Source: CAVXJN01 sp963762165 (GTDB lineage Bacteria > Pseudomonadota > Gammaproteobacteria > JASBUN01). Taken from it: a DNA stretch of 64,000 nt. The translations under genes were made by a program, and so were the position numbers. The notes beneath the pieces are model-generated. The model searched no databases and was not told where the DNA came from. It saw only the letters and a program-made list of their open reading frames with translations. Positions 8,639 to 18,029 of this stretch are shown here, piece by piece (the first letter of the stretch is position 1; each line of letters opens with the position of its first letter). The DNA is taken from NCBI GenBank assembly GCA_963762165.1, contig CAVXJN010000001.1, positions 62,001 through 126,000 on the forward strand. The letters are read 5' to 3'.

Positions 8639-8658
8639 TACTGTATATATTAACAGTA
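8639..8658 (+). promoter_or_regulatory. LexA (SOS) box overlapping the imuAB promoter
   Basis: CTGT-N8-ACAG at 8641-8656 with an AT-only spacer and TA on each flank: an almost perfect gammaproteobacterial LexA operator. A -35-like TTGTGA at 8622-8627 and a -10-like TATATT at 8646-8651 place the operator on top of the -10 region, the classical repressing position. The transcript would start near 8658. Confidence 0.88.
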
Positions 8659-8701
8659 TGTATAGATGACCACTTTGTGCCGCCAAAAAAAATTGGAAAA
8701 G

Positions 8702-9340
8702 ATGAGCCTGGAGACTTTGCTGCAACGGGTGGATATTTGGCGCGGGGGAGAACATTCCGTGCGCGATCGCACGGCCGCGGCGGCAAGAGCGGCGGCCAGC
8801 GGCCATGCCGCTTTGGACGCTCAATTGCCCGACGGTGGCTGGCCGTTGGGTGCGCTCACCGAGCTGCTGCTGCAACAACACGGTATCGGCGAGTTGCAGT
8901 TACTGCTACCGGCGTTGGCAGCGCTGAGTCGAGAGGATCGCTGGCTGGTATGGGTGAACCCGCCACACCTGCCCTACGCTCCCGCACTGACGCAATCCGG
9001 GATCGATCTTTCCCGTCTATTACTGGTACGTCACGACAATTCTGCGCAGCAACTCTGGGCTATTGAACAGTCACTTCGTTCCGGAACCTGCGGTGCAGTA
9101 TTGGGTTGGATCGGCGATCCCGACCATCGCACCCTGCGCCGTTTGCAGCTTGCAGCCGAGACCGGCCATGCCATGGGTTTGTTGTTTCGTCCCTGGACGG
9201 CGGCTGGACAATCTTCACCAGCGGCATTGCGCTTGCAGTTGCAACCGTCCGCCGACGGTCTGCTGGTCCATATTCTCAAACGCCGCGGCGGTTGGAGTTC
9301 GCGGCCGATCATCATCCAGGCCGGTCATGCTGTGGCTTAG
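8702..9340 (+). CDS. imuA: Translesion synthesis-associated protein ImuA
   Basis: RecA/SulA-like accessory protein of the ImuABC mutasome, about 212 residues. The family start MSLETLLQR is preceded by GGAAAAG, and the transcript predicted from the LexA-controlled promoter leaves about 40 bases before it, so ATG 8702 is better than ATG 8666, which would leave almost no leader. The RecA-like core is recognisable (LPDGGWPLGALTELLL, then WVNPPHLPYAPAL, and GAVLGWIGDP), but no canonical Walker A is present, as expected for ImuA. It overlaps imuB by 14 bases. Under SOS induction ImuA and ImuB recruit the polymerase DnaE2; no dnaE2 follows here. Confidence 0.88.
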   Translation: MSLETLLQRVDIWRGGEHSVRDRTAAAARAAASGHAALDAQLPDGGWPLGALTELLLQQHGIGELQLLLPALAALSREDRWLVWVNPPHLPYAPALTQSGIDLSRLLLVRHDNSAQQLWAIEQSLRSGTCGAVLGWIGDPDHRTLRRLQLAAETGHAMGLLFRPWTAAGQSSPAALRLQLQPSADGLLVHILKRRGGWSSRPIIIQAGHAVA

Positions 9341-10760
9341 CCTCTATTGCCCGGATTTGGCGCTGGAAAGCGTCAGCCGTGCCGGCAGCGACAGCGGCGC
9401 CTTGGTGTTGTGCGAGGGAGAAGAGCGACAATCCCGGGTCCATAACTGCAATGCCGCTGCCAGCGCTGCCGGTATTCACCCCGGCATGCCCCTGACCGCG
9501 GCCTTATCGTTATGTCAGACCCTGCGCGTCCAACGGCACGACCCAACCCACGAGCACCAGGCGCTGCAGAACCTGGCTGCCTGGGCAGGACAATTCACAC
9601 CCACGGTATGCTTGCTACCCAAAGGCTTACTGCTGGAAGTTGAAGGCAGTTTGAAATTGTTCGGCGGCCTGCAGGCGCTGCGGCTGCGCATCGAAGGCGG
9701 GCTGCACAAACTCGGTTATCATGTCCATGGTGCGGTGGCGCCCACCCCCCTGGGCAGTTGGCTGCTGGCGCGCGCTGGATACAAACGACCCGTAACAGAT
9801 TTATTGATATTAAATAAAATATTACGATCACTTCCTATTAAGATACTGGAACGTCCGGAACCTGTCCTCCAAGCCTTACGGGGGCTGGGCTTACGCACTC
9901 TGGGTGATTGTCTGCACCAGCCCCGCGCCGCCTTGAGCCGGCGGCTGGGACCGGAACTGCTGCATTATCTCGACCGCGCTCTGGGACGGATACCGGACCC
10001 TCGACCGCCGTTTCGGCCCGCACCTAAATTTCGCAGTCGCCTGCTGTTGCCCGCCGAAGTGGACCACACCGAGGCACTGTTGTTTGCCGTCCACCGCCAG
10101 TTGCTGGAGCTCTGCGGTTTTCTGCTGGCCCGGGGCAGCGGCGTGCAGACTTTGCAGCTGACGCTCGGCCACCGCAACCGTTCCCCCAGTGAACTGGAAA
10201 TAGGTTTGCTGCAACCCAGCCGCAGCGTGCGTCATTTATTGGAATTGTTGCGCGAACGCCTGGAGCGCTACGAGCTGGTCGCACCGGTGGATGAATTGAT
10301 GCTCAGTGTCGACCGGCTGCTGCCTTTGGAAGGTGCCAATCACGGCTTGTTCTCCGATCCGGCGAAAGCGCAGCAGGATTGGGCGCAACTGGTGGAACGT
10401 CTCCGCGCCCGTCTGGGCAGCGATGCCGTGCAAGGCGTCTGCCCGCTGCCCGATCATCGCCCGGAACGGGCGTGGCAATTTTGCGCCCCCGGCGAAAAAC
10501 GGGCGCAGCCAGCGCCTACGCCGCGGCCGCTGTGGCTGCTGGAGCAACCCCGTCCCCTCGATGCCAGCGAAGGCTATCCCTGGCTCGATGGCCGGCTGCA
10601 GCTGCGCGCCGGGCCGGAACGCATCGAATCCGGCTGGTGGGATGATGGGGACATTGCGCGGGACTATTTCATTGCCGAAAACGCCCGTCGCGAACGCTTT
10701 TGGATCTATCGCGAACTGCAAACCCCCCAGCGTTGGTTCTTGCACGGTATTTTCGCCTGA
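9327..10760 (+). CDS. imuB: Y-family polymerase-like protein ImuB (catalytically inactive type)
   Basis: About 477 residues, begins with MLWLSLYCPDLALESV, which replaces the metal-binding DxD/SxE pattern of active Y-family polymerases; the later position has LEVEGSLKLFGG instead of a D-E pair. This is the known non-catalytic ImuB arrangement: it acts as adaptor between the beta clamp and DnaE2. A helix-hairpin-helix-like region (LRGLGLRTLGDCLHQPRAAL) and a little-finger-like C-terminal half follow. A short run near 9790-9850 is conspicuously AT-rich (reading LLILNKILRSLPIKILE) in an otherwise GC-rich gene. It is convergent with the DUF488 gene with three bases between. Confidence 0.88.
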   Translation: MLWLSLYCPDLALESVSRAGSDSGALVLCEGEERQSRVHNCNAAASAAGIHPGMPLTAALSLCQTLRVQRHDPTHEHQALQNLAAWAGQFTPTVCLLPKGLLLEVEGSLKLFGGLQALRLRIEGGLHKLGYHVHGAVAPTPLGSWLLARAGYKRPVTDLLILNKILRSLPIKILERPEPVLQALRGLGLRTLGDCLHQPRAALSRRLGPELLHYLDRALGRIPDPRPPFRPAPKFRSRLLLPAEVDHTEALLFAVHRQLLELCGFLLARGSGVQTLQLTLGHRNRSPSELEIGLLQPSRSVRHLLELLRERLERYELVAPVDELMLSVDRLLPLEGANHGLFSDPAKAQQDWAQLVERLRARLGSDAVQGVCPLPDHRPERAWQFCAPGEKRAQPAPTPRPLWLLEQPRPLDASEGYPWLDGRLQLRAGPERIESGWWDDGDIARDYFIAENARRERFWIYRELQTPQRWFLHGIFA

Positions 10761-10763
10761 ACC

Positions 10764-11123
10764 TCATTGACCACGCTGCAACATCTTCAAATATTGTTGG
10801 ATCACCACCGCCTGGTTGTGATCGAAATCGCGGGACGCATACAACAACGTGACCCGGCCGCTCTGTGCGCGTTGGCAAAGCTCCCGCAGTTCCTCTCTAT
10901 GTCCCTTTAACTCCGCAAGATACCGCCGTCGAAATTCGCCCCAACAGGCACTGTTGGCGTGAAACCACTTGCGCAGTTCATCGGATGGCGCGATCTCTTT
11001 GCACCACGCATCCAGGCGGGCTCGGTCCTTGCCTAAACCGCGCGGCCACAGACGATCCACCAGCACGCGGTAACCGTCATGGTCATCAGCCGGCTCATAG
11101 ATACGCTTGCGGTAAATCGCCAC
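10764..11123 (-). CDS. DUF488-family protein (YeaO-like)
   Basis: 119-residue protein with the complete DUF488 pattern: RIYEPADDHDGYRVLVDRLWPRG, then W..EIAPSDELRKWF and a C-terminal VTLLYASRDFDHNQAVV. The family is widespread and without an established biochemical role. The gene is single, convergent with imuB and divergent from the PepSY gene. Confidence 0.85.
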   Translation of the reverse strand: MAIYRKRIYEPADDHDGYRVLVDRLWPRGLGKDRARLDAWCKEIAPSDELRKWFHANSACWGEFRRRYLAELKGHREELRELCQRAQSGRVTLLYASRDFDHNQAVVIQQYLKMLQRGQ

Positions 11124-11323
11124 TTCTCATCCCCCCATGGAAATCCAATGCATCCGGGCCTCGAAGATAGACGCGTGCACTTCCTCCGGACTCTGAATAT
11201 TAAATATTCGTATGGTTCTGTCCACCAACCGGTAAGGATCGCCGCGACTACGCTTCGTTGCAAGGACCGCGGTACCTCACGGTGGTCGACCATTGACTGC
11301 AACACACGGATAGGAGCTGACAC

Positions 11324-11698
11324 ATGAAATTCAATTTCGCCATGCTCACGCTAAGCAGCGCCACGATGCTGTGTACTGTAGCGGCCCATGCCTACGTGGG
11401 CGAACAATATGCCAAGGATGCCAAAGTCACGATGGAACAGGCGCGTGCGCAGGCCCTCAAACTGGCTCCCGGCGCCATCAAGGATGCGGAACTGGAAAAG
11501 GAAGGTGCAGGTTCTCGTTTGCGTTATTCGTTCGACATTCAGACCAAATCCGGAATACGAGAAGTGGGAATCGACGCCGTGACCGGAAAAGTCGTGGAAA
11601 ACAAGGCTGAATCCCGTCAGGCGGAGGCTCAGGAAATGCAGGCCGAGCACGGGCACAGCCCCGGCGCGGAAGACGAACGCGGAGAAGGCGCAAACTGA
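11324..11698 (+). CDS. PepSY-domain periplasmic protein
   Basis: 124 residues with a signal peptide (MKFNFAMLTLSSATMLCTVAAHA) and one PepSY domain: VTMEQARAQALKLAPGAIKDAELEKEG, then LRYSFDIQTKSGIREVGIDAVTGKVVENKAE. PepSY domains often inhibit peptidases or bind metal-linked partners in the periplasm. The C-terminal 25 residues are charged and contain HGH, a possible metal ligand. Start supported by GGAGCTG eight or so bases upstream. A GC-rich hairpin follows the stop. Confidence 0.8.
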   Translation: MKFNFAMLTLSSATMLCTVAAHAYVGEQYAKDAKVTMEQARAQALKLAPGAIKDAELEKEGAGSRLRYSFDIQTKSGIREVGIDAVTGKVVENKAESRQAEAQEMQAEHGHSPGAEDERGEGAN

Positions 11699-11715
11699 CC
11701 GTTATTGCACAGTGG

Positions 11716-11739
11716 TGGGCCGGCAGCGGGGCCGGCCCA
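11716..11739 (+). terminator. Hairpin between the PepSY gene and feoB
   Basis: Perfect 9-bp stem TGGGCCGGC / GCCGGCCCA with loop AGCGGG, 18 bases after the PepSY stop and between two convergent genes. There is no U-tract, so it may act weakly or with Rho. Confidence 0.45.
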
Positions 11740-11879
11740 TACCCTGCCCAACGAACCCCTCGATTGAACATGCACGCGGTGACACTCTCCGTCTCGCGGA
11801 CCGGCGCAGCCTATCGCGACCGGTATAGGGACTCGTCGCCGCCCGAGACGCCGATGAAAAACGCACTGCAATCCGCAGC

Positions 11880-13667
11880 TCAATACCCGAGCAAGCGCGC
11901 GCCTTGAAAGAACACAAAGCTGCTCACCCAGGCCAGGCCGAGCGCCCAGGCTACGCTCATAGTCGTGAACGCGAGACTGCGGGATTCATTGCGCAAGGTC
12001 GCCACGGTTGACAAACAAGGGGTGTATAACAACACGAACAGCATGAAACTGAAGCCGTGCACCCAATCCATGTTCTGACCGAGATAGTGCAACAGGTCCC
12101 CGCCCTGCAGACCGGTCATCGCCACCAGGGAACCGATGACAATTTCCTTGGCGACGAACCCAAACACCAGCACCACCGCCATTTGCGCGCCGATACCGAT
12201 GGGCGACAACAGCGGCTGCAGGAAATTGCCGAGCATGCCGGCGAAACTTTGCGGACCTCCTGGGGGGTCGCCGACGGGGTAATGGGTCAACAACCAGACC
12301 AGCACCACGCCGACGATGATGAAGCTGGTCGCACGGCGCAGGAAATGGCTCACTTCGTGCCAACCACGCAGCAATACCTGGCGCAAAGTCGGCAGCCGGT
12401 ACGGCGGCAGCTCGAGCACGAACGGCTCGTTGCTGTGCAGGCGCCGGCGCAGCAGGAACGCGCTGCCCAGAGCGGCGACAAAACTCACCACATACAAACT
12501 GAACAGCACAACCGGTGCCTGGCGGCCGGTGAACAGCGCCGTGGTCATGAATACGAACACCTGCAATCGCGCCGAACATAACGAAAACGGAATGACCAGC
12601 ATGGTCAGCAACCGCAGCGGCCTGCTGCGCATGACCCGTGTGCCCATCAATGCCGGCACGTTGCAGCCGAAGCCCATCAACATCATCACGAAACCACGCC
12701 CGTCCAGTCCGAAGCGCGACATCAACGCGTCGGTCAGGAACGCGGCACGCGACAGATATCCGGTGTCTTCGACCAGGGCCATGGCGAAAAAGAACAGGAT
12801 AATGACAGGGACAAACGAGGCGACGGTGGCGACGCCGTCGTAGACACCTTCGACCAGCAAACCGTACAGCGGTGCGGCGAGTATGCCTTTGAGCGGCACC
12901 AGGGCGAAATCGCGGAACTGGTCAAGGGTCCAGGCGACGCCATCCTGCAATGGCGCCCCCAGGGTATAGACCGCTTGAAACACCAGGAACATGGCGAGAA
13001 AGAACAACGGTAAACCCAACCACGGATGCAGCAGGACCTTGTCCAATCGTTCCGAGGTGCGCCGTTCCATCACCAAGGGCATGTCGACATGAGCGCTGAC
13101 CAACGCTTCGGCTTCGAGCACGGCGTCGTCGTGATGCGCCAGCTTCGCACGCAGCGCGTCCAGAGAATATTCGTGACCGGTGCTCAGGCCGTTGGCCAAG
13201 GCTTGTTTCGCTTCTTCCAGTCCGGTGCCGGCGCGCGCACCGGTCATCAATACGGGACACCCGAGCGCGCGCGCGAGCCCTTCGGTGTCGATACGCACCC
13301 CCAATTGCCGTGCCTCGTCCGCCATGTTGAGCAACAGCACGGTATTCAGGCCGAGATTGCGCAACTGCACCGCGAGTGCCAGTTGATGATCGAGTTGGGT
13401 GGAATTGAGGACGATACACACCAGGTCGATGAGATTGTTTTCCAGGAAACGGCGTACGACGCGCTCGTCCTCGGAATAGCCGTGCAGATCGTAGATTCCC
13501 GGCAGGTCGATGACTTCGGCGGCTTGCGCGCCGAGAATCACCTTGGCGGCCAACAAGTCGACGGTTACGCCGGGCCAATTGCCGACCTTGGCGTTGGCGC
13601 CGGTGATGCGGTTGAAGAAGGTGGATTTGCCGGTGTTGGGCATGCCCACCAGGGCGATGCGTTTCAT
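11880..13667 (-). CDS. feoB: Ferrous iron transporter FeoB
   Basis: 595-residue inner membrane Fe(II) transporter with an N-terminal G-protein domain. GTPase motifs are visible: G1 GMPNTGKST, G2 region GNWPGVTV, G3 DLPG and G4 NMAD. The membrane part carries the two Gate repeats, with GFGCNVPALMGTR in the first and a serine/threonine-rich FSLCSAR after it, and FVAKEIVIGSL in the second. The protein is shorter than E. coli FeoB (773) but within the range of compact FeoBs. The start overlaps the feoA stop by four bases. No feoC-like gene follows. Confidence 0.94.
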   Translation of the reverse strand: MKRIALVGMPNTGKSTFFNRITGANAKVGNWPGVTVDLLAAKVILGAQAAEVIDLPGIYDLHGYSEDERVVRRFLENNLIDLVCIVLNSTQLDHQLALAVQLRNLGLNTVLLLNMADEARQLGVRIDTEGLARALGCPVLMTGARAGTGLEEAKQALANGLSTGHEYSLDALRAKLAHHDDAVLEAEALVSAHVDMPLVMERRTSERLDKVLLHPWLGLPLFFLAMFLVFQAVYTLGAPLQDGVAWTLDQFRDFALVPLKGILAAPLYGLLVEGVYDGVATVASFVPVIILFFFAMALVEDTGYLSRAAFLTDALMSRFGLDGRGFVMMLMGFGCNVPALMGTRVMRSRPLRLLTMLVIPFSLCSARLQVFVFMTTALFTGRQAPVVLFSLYVVSFVAALGSAFLLRRRLHSNEPFVLELPPYRLPTLRQVLLRGWHEVSHFLRRATSFIIVGVVLVWLLTHYPVGDPPGGPQSFAGMLGNFLQPLLSPIGIGAQMAVVLVFGFVAKEIVIGSLVAMTGLQGGDLLHYLGQNMDWVHGFSFMLFVLLYTPCLSTVATLRNESRSLAFTTMSVAWALGLAWVSSFVFFQGARLLGY

Positions 13668-13900
13668 CCGGCGAGAGCGATCTCGACCATGGCCGCGTCT
13701 GCGCGGCGCAGGATCAGGCTGATGCTGCCGACGCGAACCTGGATGGGACCGCCCAGACGCGATGCGCGAACCACGAAGGCCTCGCGACCCGCGCGCAAGC
13801 CCATGGCCTGCATGCGATGGCGGACCGCATCGTCGGCGACGATGGCTTGGATACGCCCACGTTGACCCGCCGTAAGCGTGGAAAGAGCGCGACTGGACAC
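13664..13900 (-). CDS. feoA: FeoA, SH3-like accessory protein of iron uptake
   Basis: Small cytoplasmic SH3-fold protein that assists FeoB. I place the start at GTG 13900, seven bases after AGGGA, which gives 78 residues, the normal FeoA size; the frame is open further upstream but without ribosome site. Conserved features are LTAGQRGRI, RHRMQAMGLRAGREAFVV and GGPIQVRVGSISLILRRADA. The stop overlaps the feoB start, a tightly coupled pair. Confidence 0.9.
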   Translation of the reverse strand: MSSRALSTLTAGQRGRIQAIVADDAVRHRMQAMGLRAGREAFVVRASRLGGPIQVRVGSISLILRRADAAMVEIALAG

Positions 13901-13924
13901 AACTGGATCCCTATGGCAGCGACT

Positions 13925-13943
13925 ATGAATACAAATCATTCGC
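13925..13943 (-). promoter_or_regulatory. Possible Fur-box-like palindrome upstream of feoA
   Basis: On the minus strand GCGAATGATTTGTATTCAT contains GAAT-N7-ATTC and matches roughly ten of nineteen positions of the Fur consensus. Location 25 bases before the feoA start is right for iron control, but the match is weak. Confidence 0.25.
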
Positions 13944-14019
13944 AATATTAATAACAAACCCGCCGTCGTACAATAGCGGCGCGTAATTATTCACCAGCTT
14001 CGGTCGCAGTCCGCTCTAG

Positions 14020-14037
14020 AACAGTTCCATAACTGTT
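14020..14037. repeat. Short inverted repeat between feoA and the PAP2 gene
   Basis: AACAGTT-CCAT-AACTGTT, perfect 7-bp arms in an AT-richer gap. It lies 120 bp upstream of feoA and beyond the PAP2 stop; it could be an operator or a terminator stem. Confidence 0.35.
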
Positions 14038-14150
14038 TGCTTATCTGACACTTTCACGAATATTCAGTCCTGCTGGGTCGGACCTGGTCAAGCGCCATTT
14101 CGGGTCTAACACGCAGCGTCCCAAATCCGACTCCGGCGATCATTCCCCTA

Positions 14151-14804
14151 TCAGTTGAACCGTTTGTGTAATCCCACTGCGACCCCGTCCGGCAATACCT
14201 CGAGGGTCAAGGGCTGGTCCCGTCCATGGGCATACAAGCCGGCCGCGGTGCCCAGCGCCCATCCCACCAGGACATCGCTTTGCCAATGCCCGTGTACTTT
14301 CACACGGGCGACGGCGTCATACAGCGGCAGGACTTCGAGGGCGTACACCCAAGGATTATCATGGCGATATTCGGCGACGATCGGCGTGACCACGGCGGCC
14401 ACCGCAGTCACTTCACCGCTCGGAAAGCTGTAATGATGCCCACCCTGAAAGAAATCGTTCGGATCGTCGCTTTGACTCGGCCGCGCGCGGGTGAAGATCG
14501 CCTTTCCCGCCGCGCTGGCAGCGGTACCCAACAGCGTCGCGTCGATGGATTGCCACAACGTATGCCCGAGGCGAGTGTCGTTGCCTTCCCAGAGCGCGCC
14601 GGCGACTTCGCCCACCGCCAGACCAACGATCAAATTCTTTTGAATGCCGCGCTTGTAAATGCCGCTGTTGTCGTATGTCACTTTGTGATCGATGCCGAAT
14701 GGGCCGGAACCGGCCTGACTCACCGGCAGGTCGACCACAAAAGCACCGGAAGATATCGCGGCTACCAACAGCAGCGAACGCCCGTTATGAATGAATGCGG
14801 CCAT
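14151..14804 (-). CDS. PAP2-family phosphatase-like protein, exported
   Basis: About 217 residues. The ATG at 14804 follows CAGGAG; a signal peptide (SLLLVAAISSGAFVVDLPVSQA) starts the protein. Three PAP2 signature blocks are visible: KAIFTRARP (KX6RP), YSFPSGE in place of the usual PSGH, and ARVKVHGHWQSD for the SRX5HX3D block, where the serine is replaced by alanine. The histidine nucleophile (H in VHGHW) remains. The histidine-to-glutamate change in PSGH removes the usual general acid, so activity is doubtful or altered. Family members dephosphorylate lipid phosphates such as undecaprenyl pyrophosphate. Confidence 0.8.
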   Translation of the reverse strand: MAAFIHNGRSLLLVAAISSGAFVVDLPVSQAGSGPFGIDHKVTYDNSGIYKRGIQKNLIVGLAVGEVAGALWEGNDTRLGHTLWQSIDATLLGTAASAAGKAIFTRARPSQSDDPNDFFQGGHHYSFPSGEVTAVAAVVTPIVAEYRHDNPWVYALEVLPLYDAVARVKVHGHWQSDVLVGWALGTAAGLYAHGRDQPLTLEVLPDGVAVGLHKRFN

Positions 14805-14944
14805 GTATCGATCTCCTGAGTAGAACTGCATCACCATCGATTGCACAATCGATGACATCGGGAGGCGCGGCGCGGCATCGGCCTACGCCCTCGCGTGGAA
14901 TGAAACGCAACGAAACCGTCTGCTTGCCGGGCGCGCGGCCACGC

Positions 14945-17900
14945 TCAAGCCGCCTCTCGCGATGGGTCGGATGGTTGCCCTTTGACATGGATGAGCCGGC
15001 CGTACAACACCGGCATCAACAACAGCACCAAAGGCATTTGCACCAGCAAGCCGGAAATGATGGCGACCGCCAAGCGGTTGCTGCATGGCCGAGCCCTGGC
15101 CGAGGCCCAGGGCGAGCGGCAACAACGCCAGGATCGCCGCCATGGTGGTCATGGCGATGGGCCGCATGCGATTGACGCCGGCATCGGTGAGGGCGGCGAA
15201 CGGCGACGCGCCCGCCTTGCAACAGGGCCTGATATTCGGAGAAGTAGAACACCGCCACTTCGGTGACGATTCCGACCACCATGGTCATGCCCATCATGGC
15301 GGTGATGTTCAGCTCGATGCCCGTAACCCACAGGCCCACGAACACCGCCAACATCGCCAGCAACGGCATCCCCATGATCGCAAGGGCAATGCGAAAGCGT
15401 TCATACAGGAATAGCAGCAGCACAAACACCAGCGCGACGGCGGCGATCATCACCGCGATCAGTCCGTGAAAGGCGATCTGCTGCTGTTTATACAGCCCGC
15501 CCAGTTCGTAGGTCATGGACTTGGGAATCAGTTTGCCGTTGTTCAGCGCTTGCTGCACGTCGTGAATGGTCGACCCAGATCGCGGCCGCTGATGCGGCCG
15601 GTGACGGCGACCATGCGCTTGAGGTTGTCGCGGGTGATTTGCGGTTGCCCGGTCACGGTATGCACCTGCGCAATGCGACCAAGCGGAAACCGGTGTCCGT
15701 CCGCGGCACGCAGCCGCATCGCCGCGACCTGCTCTTCGCGGCTTCGCAACTGCTTGGGTACCCAGACCCGAATGCCGATCAGTTTGATGCCCTTCTGTAC
15801 TTCAGTGGTCACCGTGCCGGAGAAATAGGCGTCGAGCTGTTGGCTGACCGCATCGGGGTCGATGCCCTCCAGCGCCGCCTTGGCGCGATCGACTTGGACC
15901 GTCAGCGCATCCCCGGCCAGCACGACGCCGTTGCGAACCTCCACCACCCCGGAACTTTGCGGATGGCGGTCGGCCACTTTGGGTCCGGTGGTCAACAGGC
16001 TGTTCATATCGTCGCCGTAGAGCTTGATCTCGATGGGCTGCGGCACGGCCGTGAGATCGCCGATCAGGTCTTCCATGAGCTGCGCCATTTCGATTTCCAG
16101 TCCGGGCACCTGTGCCTGGACACGGCTGCGCAAGTCGTCCATCACAGCCTCCACGCCGCGCCGCGGAAACGGTTTCAGGCGAATGAAGAAGTCGCCCGTC
16201 GTTGGCTTCCGTCAGCCCGCCGCCCAATTGCGCGCCGGTACGCCGCGAATAGGACTGCACATCCGGCGTGGCCTGAATCAGTCGCCTCCACCTGGCGCAA
16301 CAAGCGGTCGGTTTCGGTCAGCGAAGTCCCCGGCGGCGCGCGGTAGTCCAGGACGAAACCGCCTTCGTCGATGCTGGGCATGAATCCGGAGCCGACCTGC
16401 CGATAGCCCAGATAGCCGGCGGCGATGAACGGTACCAGCACCAGCAGCAACCACCAGCGGCTGTCGCATCAGGCGCGCCATCAGTTTCCGGTAGCGCAGA
16501 TTGACGGCACGCGTGATCCGGCCTTCGTGCTGTTCGGTCGTCCTCGCCTGGTCGCAACAGATGATCCGCCAACAACGGCACGCCCAACCAGCCGACCAGG
16601 TAGGAGATCGACCAGCGCACTGGCCATGGTCAACGACAACGCTTTGAAGAAGGCGCCGGTGACACCGCTCAAAAACGCCAGCGGCAGAAAAATGATGATG
16701 GTCGCGGCCGACGAGCCGGTCAGCGGGTGGGTGAATTCACGGGCCGCCGCGCGCACCATATCGTGGCGGCTGCCGCCGCCTTCGCGAAAGCGGCGCACGA
16801 TATGCTCGATCATGACGATGGCATCGTCGACGATCAGTCCGACCGCCGCCGCCATGCCGCCCAGCGTCATGATGTTGAAACTCATGTGCAGCACGTACAG
16901 CAGCAGCACCGTGGTCGCCAGCACCGCCGGCACCACCAGAACGCGCGACCAACGTGATGCGCAGGCTGCGCAGGAACAGCAGCAGCACCAACGCCGCCAA
17001 CACCACGCCGATCAAAATCGCATCGCGCACGCTGGCGGCCGACGCCGTAATCAGCTTGGCCTGGTCGTACCAGGTGCTGACGCTTGACCCCGGCAGGCAG
17101 TTTGTTGCCGATACTGCTTTGAGCTTCGCCTGCACCGCTTTGACGATCGCCACGGTATTGCCGCCCGGCTGCTGATACACCGCCACCGACACCGCCTCCT
17201 GGCCATTGGCGGTCACGCGCAACCATTGGGGCTTGGTCGCCGCGCGCACGGTGGCGATATCCGCCAGCCGCACCAGGCCGTTGTCGCCGCTACGAATGAC
17301 CGTGTCGCCGAATATCCGCCAGGTTCTGCAGGCGCGTGTCGGACAACATCAGGAACAGTTTGTAGTGGTCCTCGAGACGCCCCACGGCTTGCAGGACGTT
17401 GGCGGCCGACAGCACTTTCACCACGTCGTCCAGCGCCAGGCCGTAGGCTTGCAGCTGCGCCGGATCGACGTCGACGCGATATTCGGCTTGCTCGCCGCCC
17501 TGAATGCCGATATGGGCCACGCCGTCGATGGCCGATAACGCGCGGCAATAGTTGATACTGTGCGAGATCGCGCAACTGCACCTGGTCACGGTGTCCGACG
17601 TCAAGCTGTAGGCCGCGACCGGAAACACCGTCGGGTCCATGCGCCGGCGCCGAGAAGCTGGTGCCCTGCGGCAGCGACGGCAACACTTGATTGACGGCCG
17701 ACTCCACCTGCAACAGCGCCTGAGGCATGTCGCTGCCCCAGTCGAAATTGATCGACAGCTCGGCGCTGCCGCGGCTGGTGGTGGAGCGGATTTCGCGCAC
17801 CGCCGGCACCGAACGCACCGCCTGCTCCACGGGCCGGGTGATCGGCGATCACCATCTGCTCCGCCGGGCGGTCGCCGGCGTCCACTTGCACCACGATGCG

Positions 17901-18029
17901 CGGAAAATTCACGTGCGGGAAAAGCGCCACCGGCAACTTCAGCGCCGCGGTACCGCCGCCCAGCGCCAGCAGCGCCAGCAGCAATAGAATGGAACGGCGA
18001 TGGCGCGCGCCCCAGGCAGCAACTGTCAT
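14945..18029 (-). pseudogene. RND efflux pump inner membrane subunit (CzcA/AcrB superfamily), frameshifted in this sequence
   Basis: Full-length RND permease spread over all three minus-strand frames. It starts with TVAAWGARHRRSILLLLALLALGG and ends at a TGA at 14945. Recognisable pieces in order: LFPHVNFPRIVVQVDAG; DMPQALLQVESAVNQVLPSLP; TVFPVAAYSLTSDTVT; GEYRVDVDP-like porter segments; the membrane motif MAAAVGLIVDDAIVMIEHIVRR with the proton-relay aspartates; ATIIIFLPLAFLSGVTGAFF; GSGFMPSIDEGGF; and the second membrane half GMTMVVGIVTEVAVFYFSEY. By hand I count about 12 single-base insertions and 2 deletions; correcting them gives an exact 1024-residue protein, normal for RND pumps. Its start overlaps the adaptor stop by four bases. 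The second half has TE where most pumps have a second acidic pair. The family is HME or HAE-like; substrate unknown. Confidence 0.85.

Noticed and set aside
8427..8881. Minus-strand frames over the LexA box and imuA start
   Set aside because: They have no ribosome site and no resemblance, and they overlap the imuA coding region and its operator.
14945..18029. Programmed frameshifting in the RND gene or in rne
   Set aside because: There are many breaks, no consistent slippery heptamer or downstream pseudoknot, and the pattern repeats in unrelated genes, so programmed events are unlikely.
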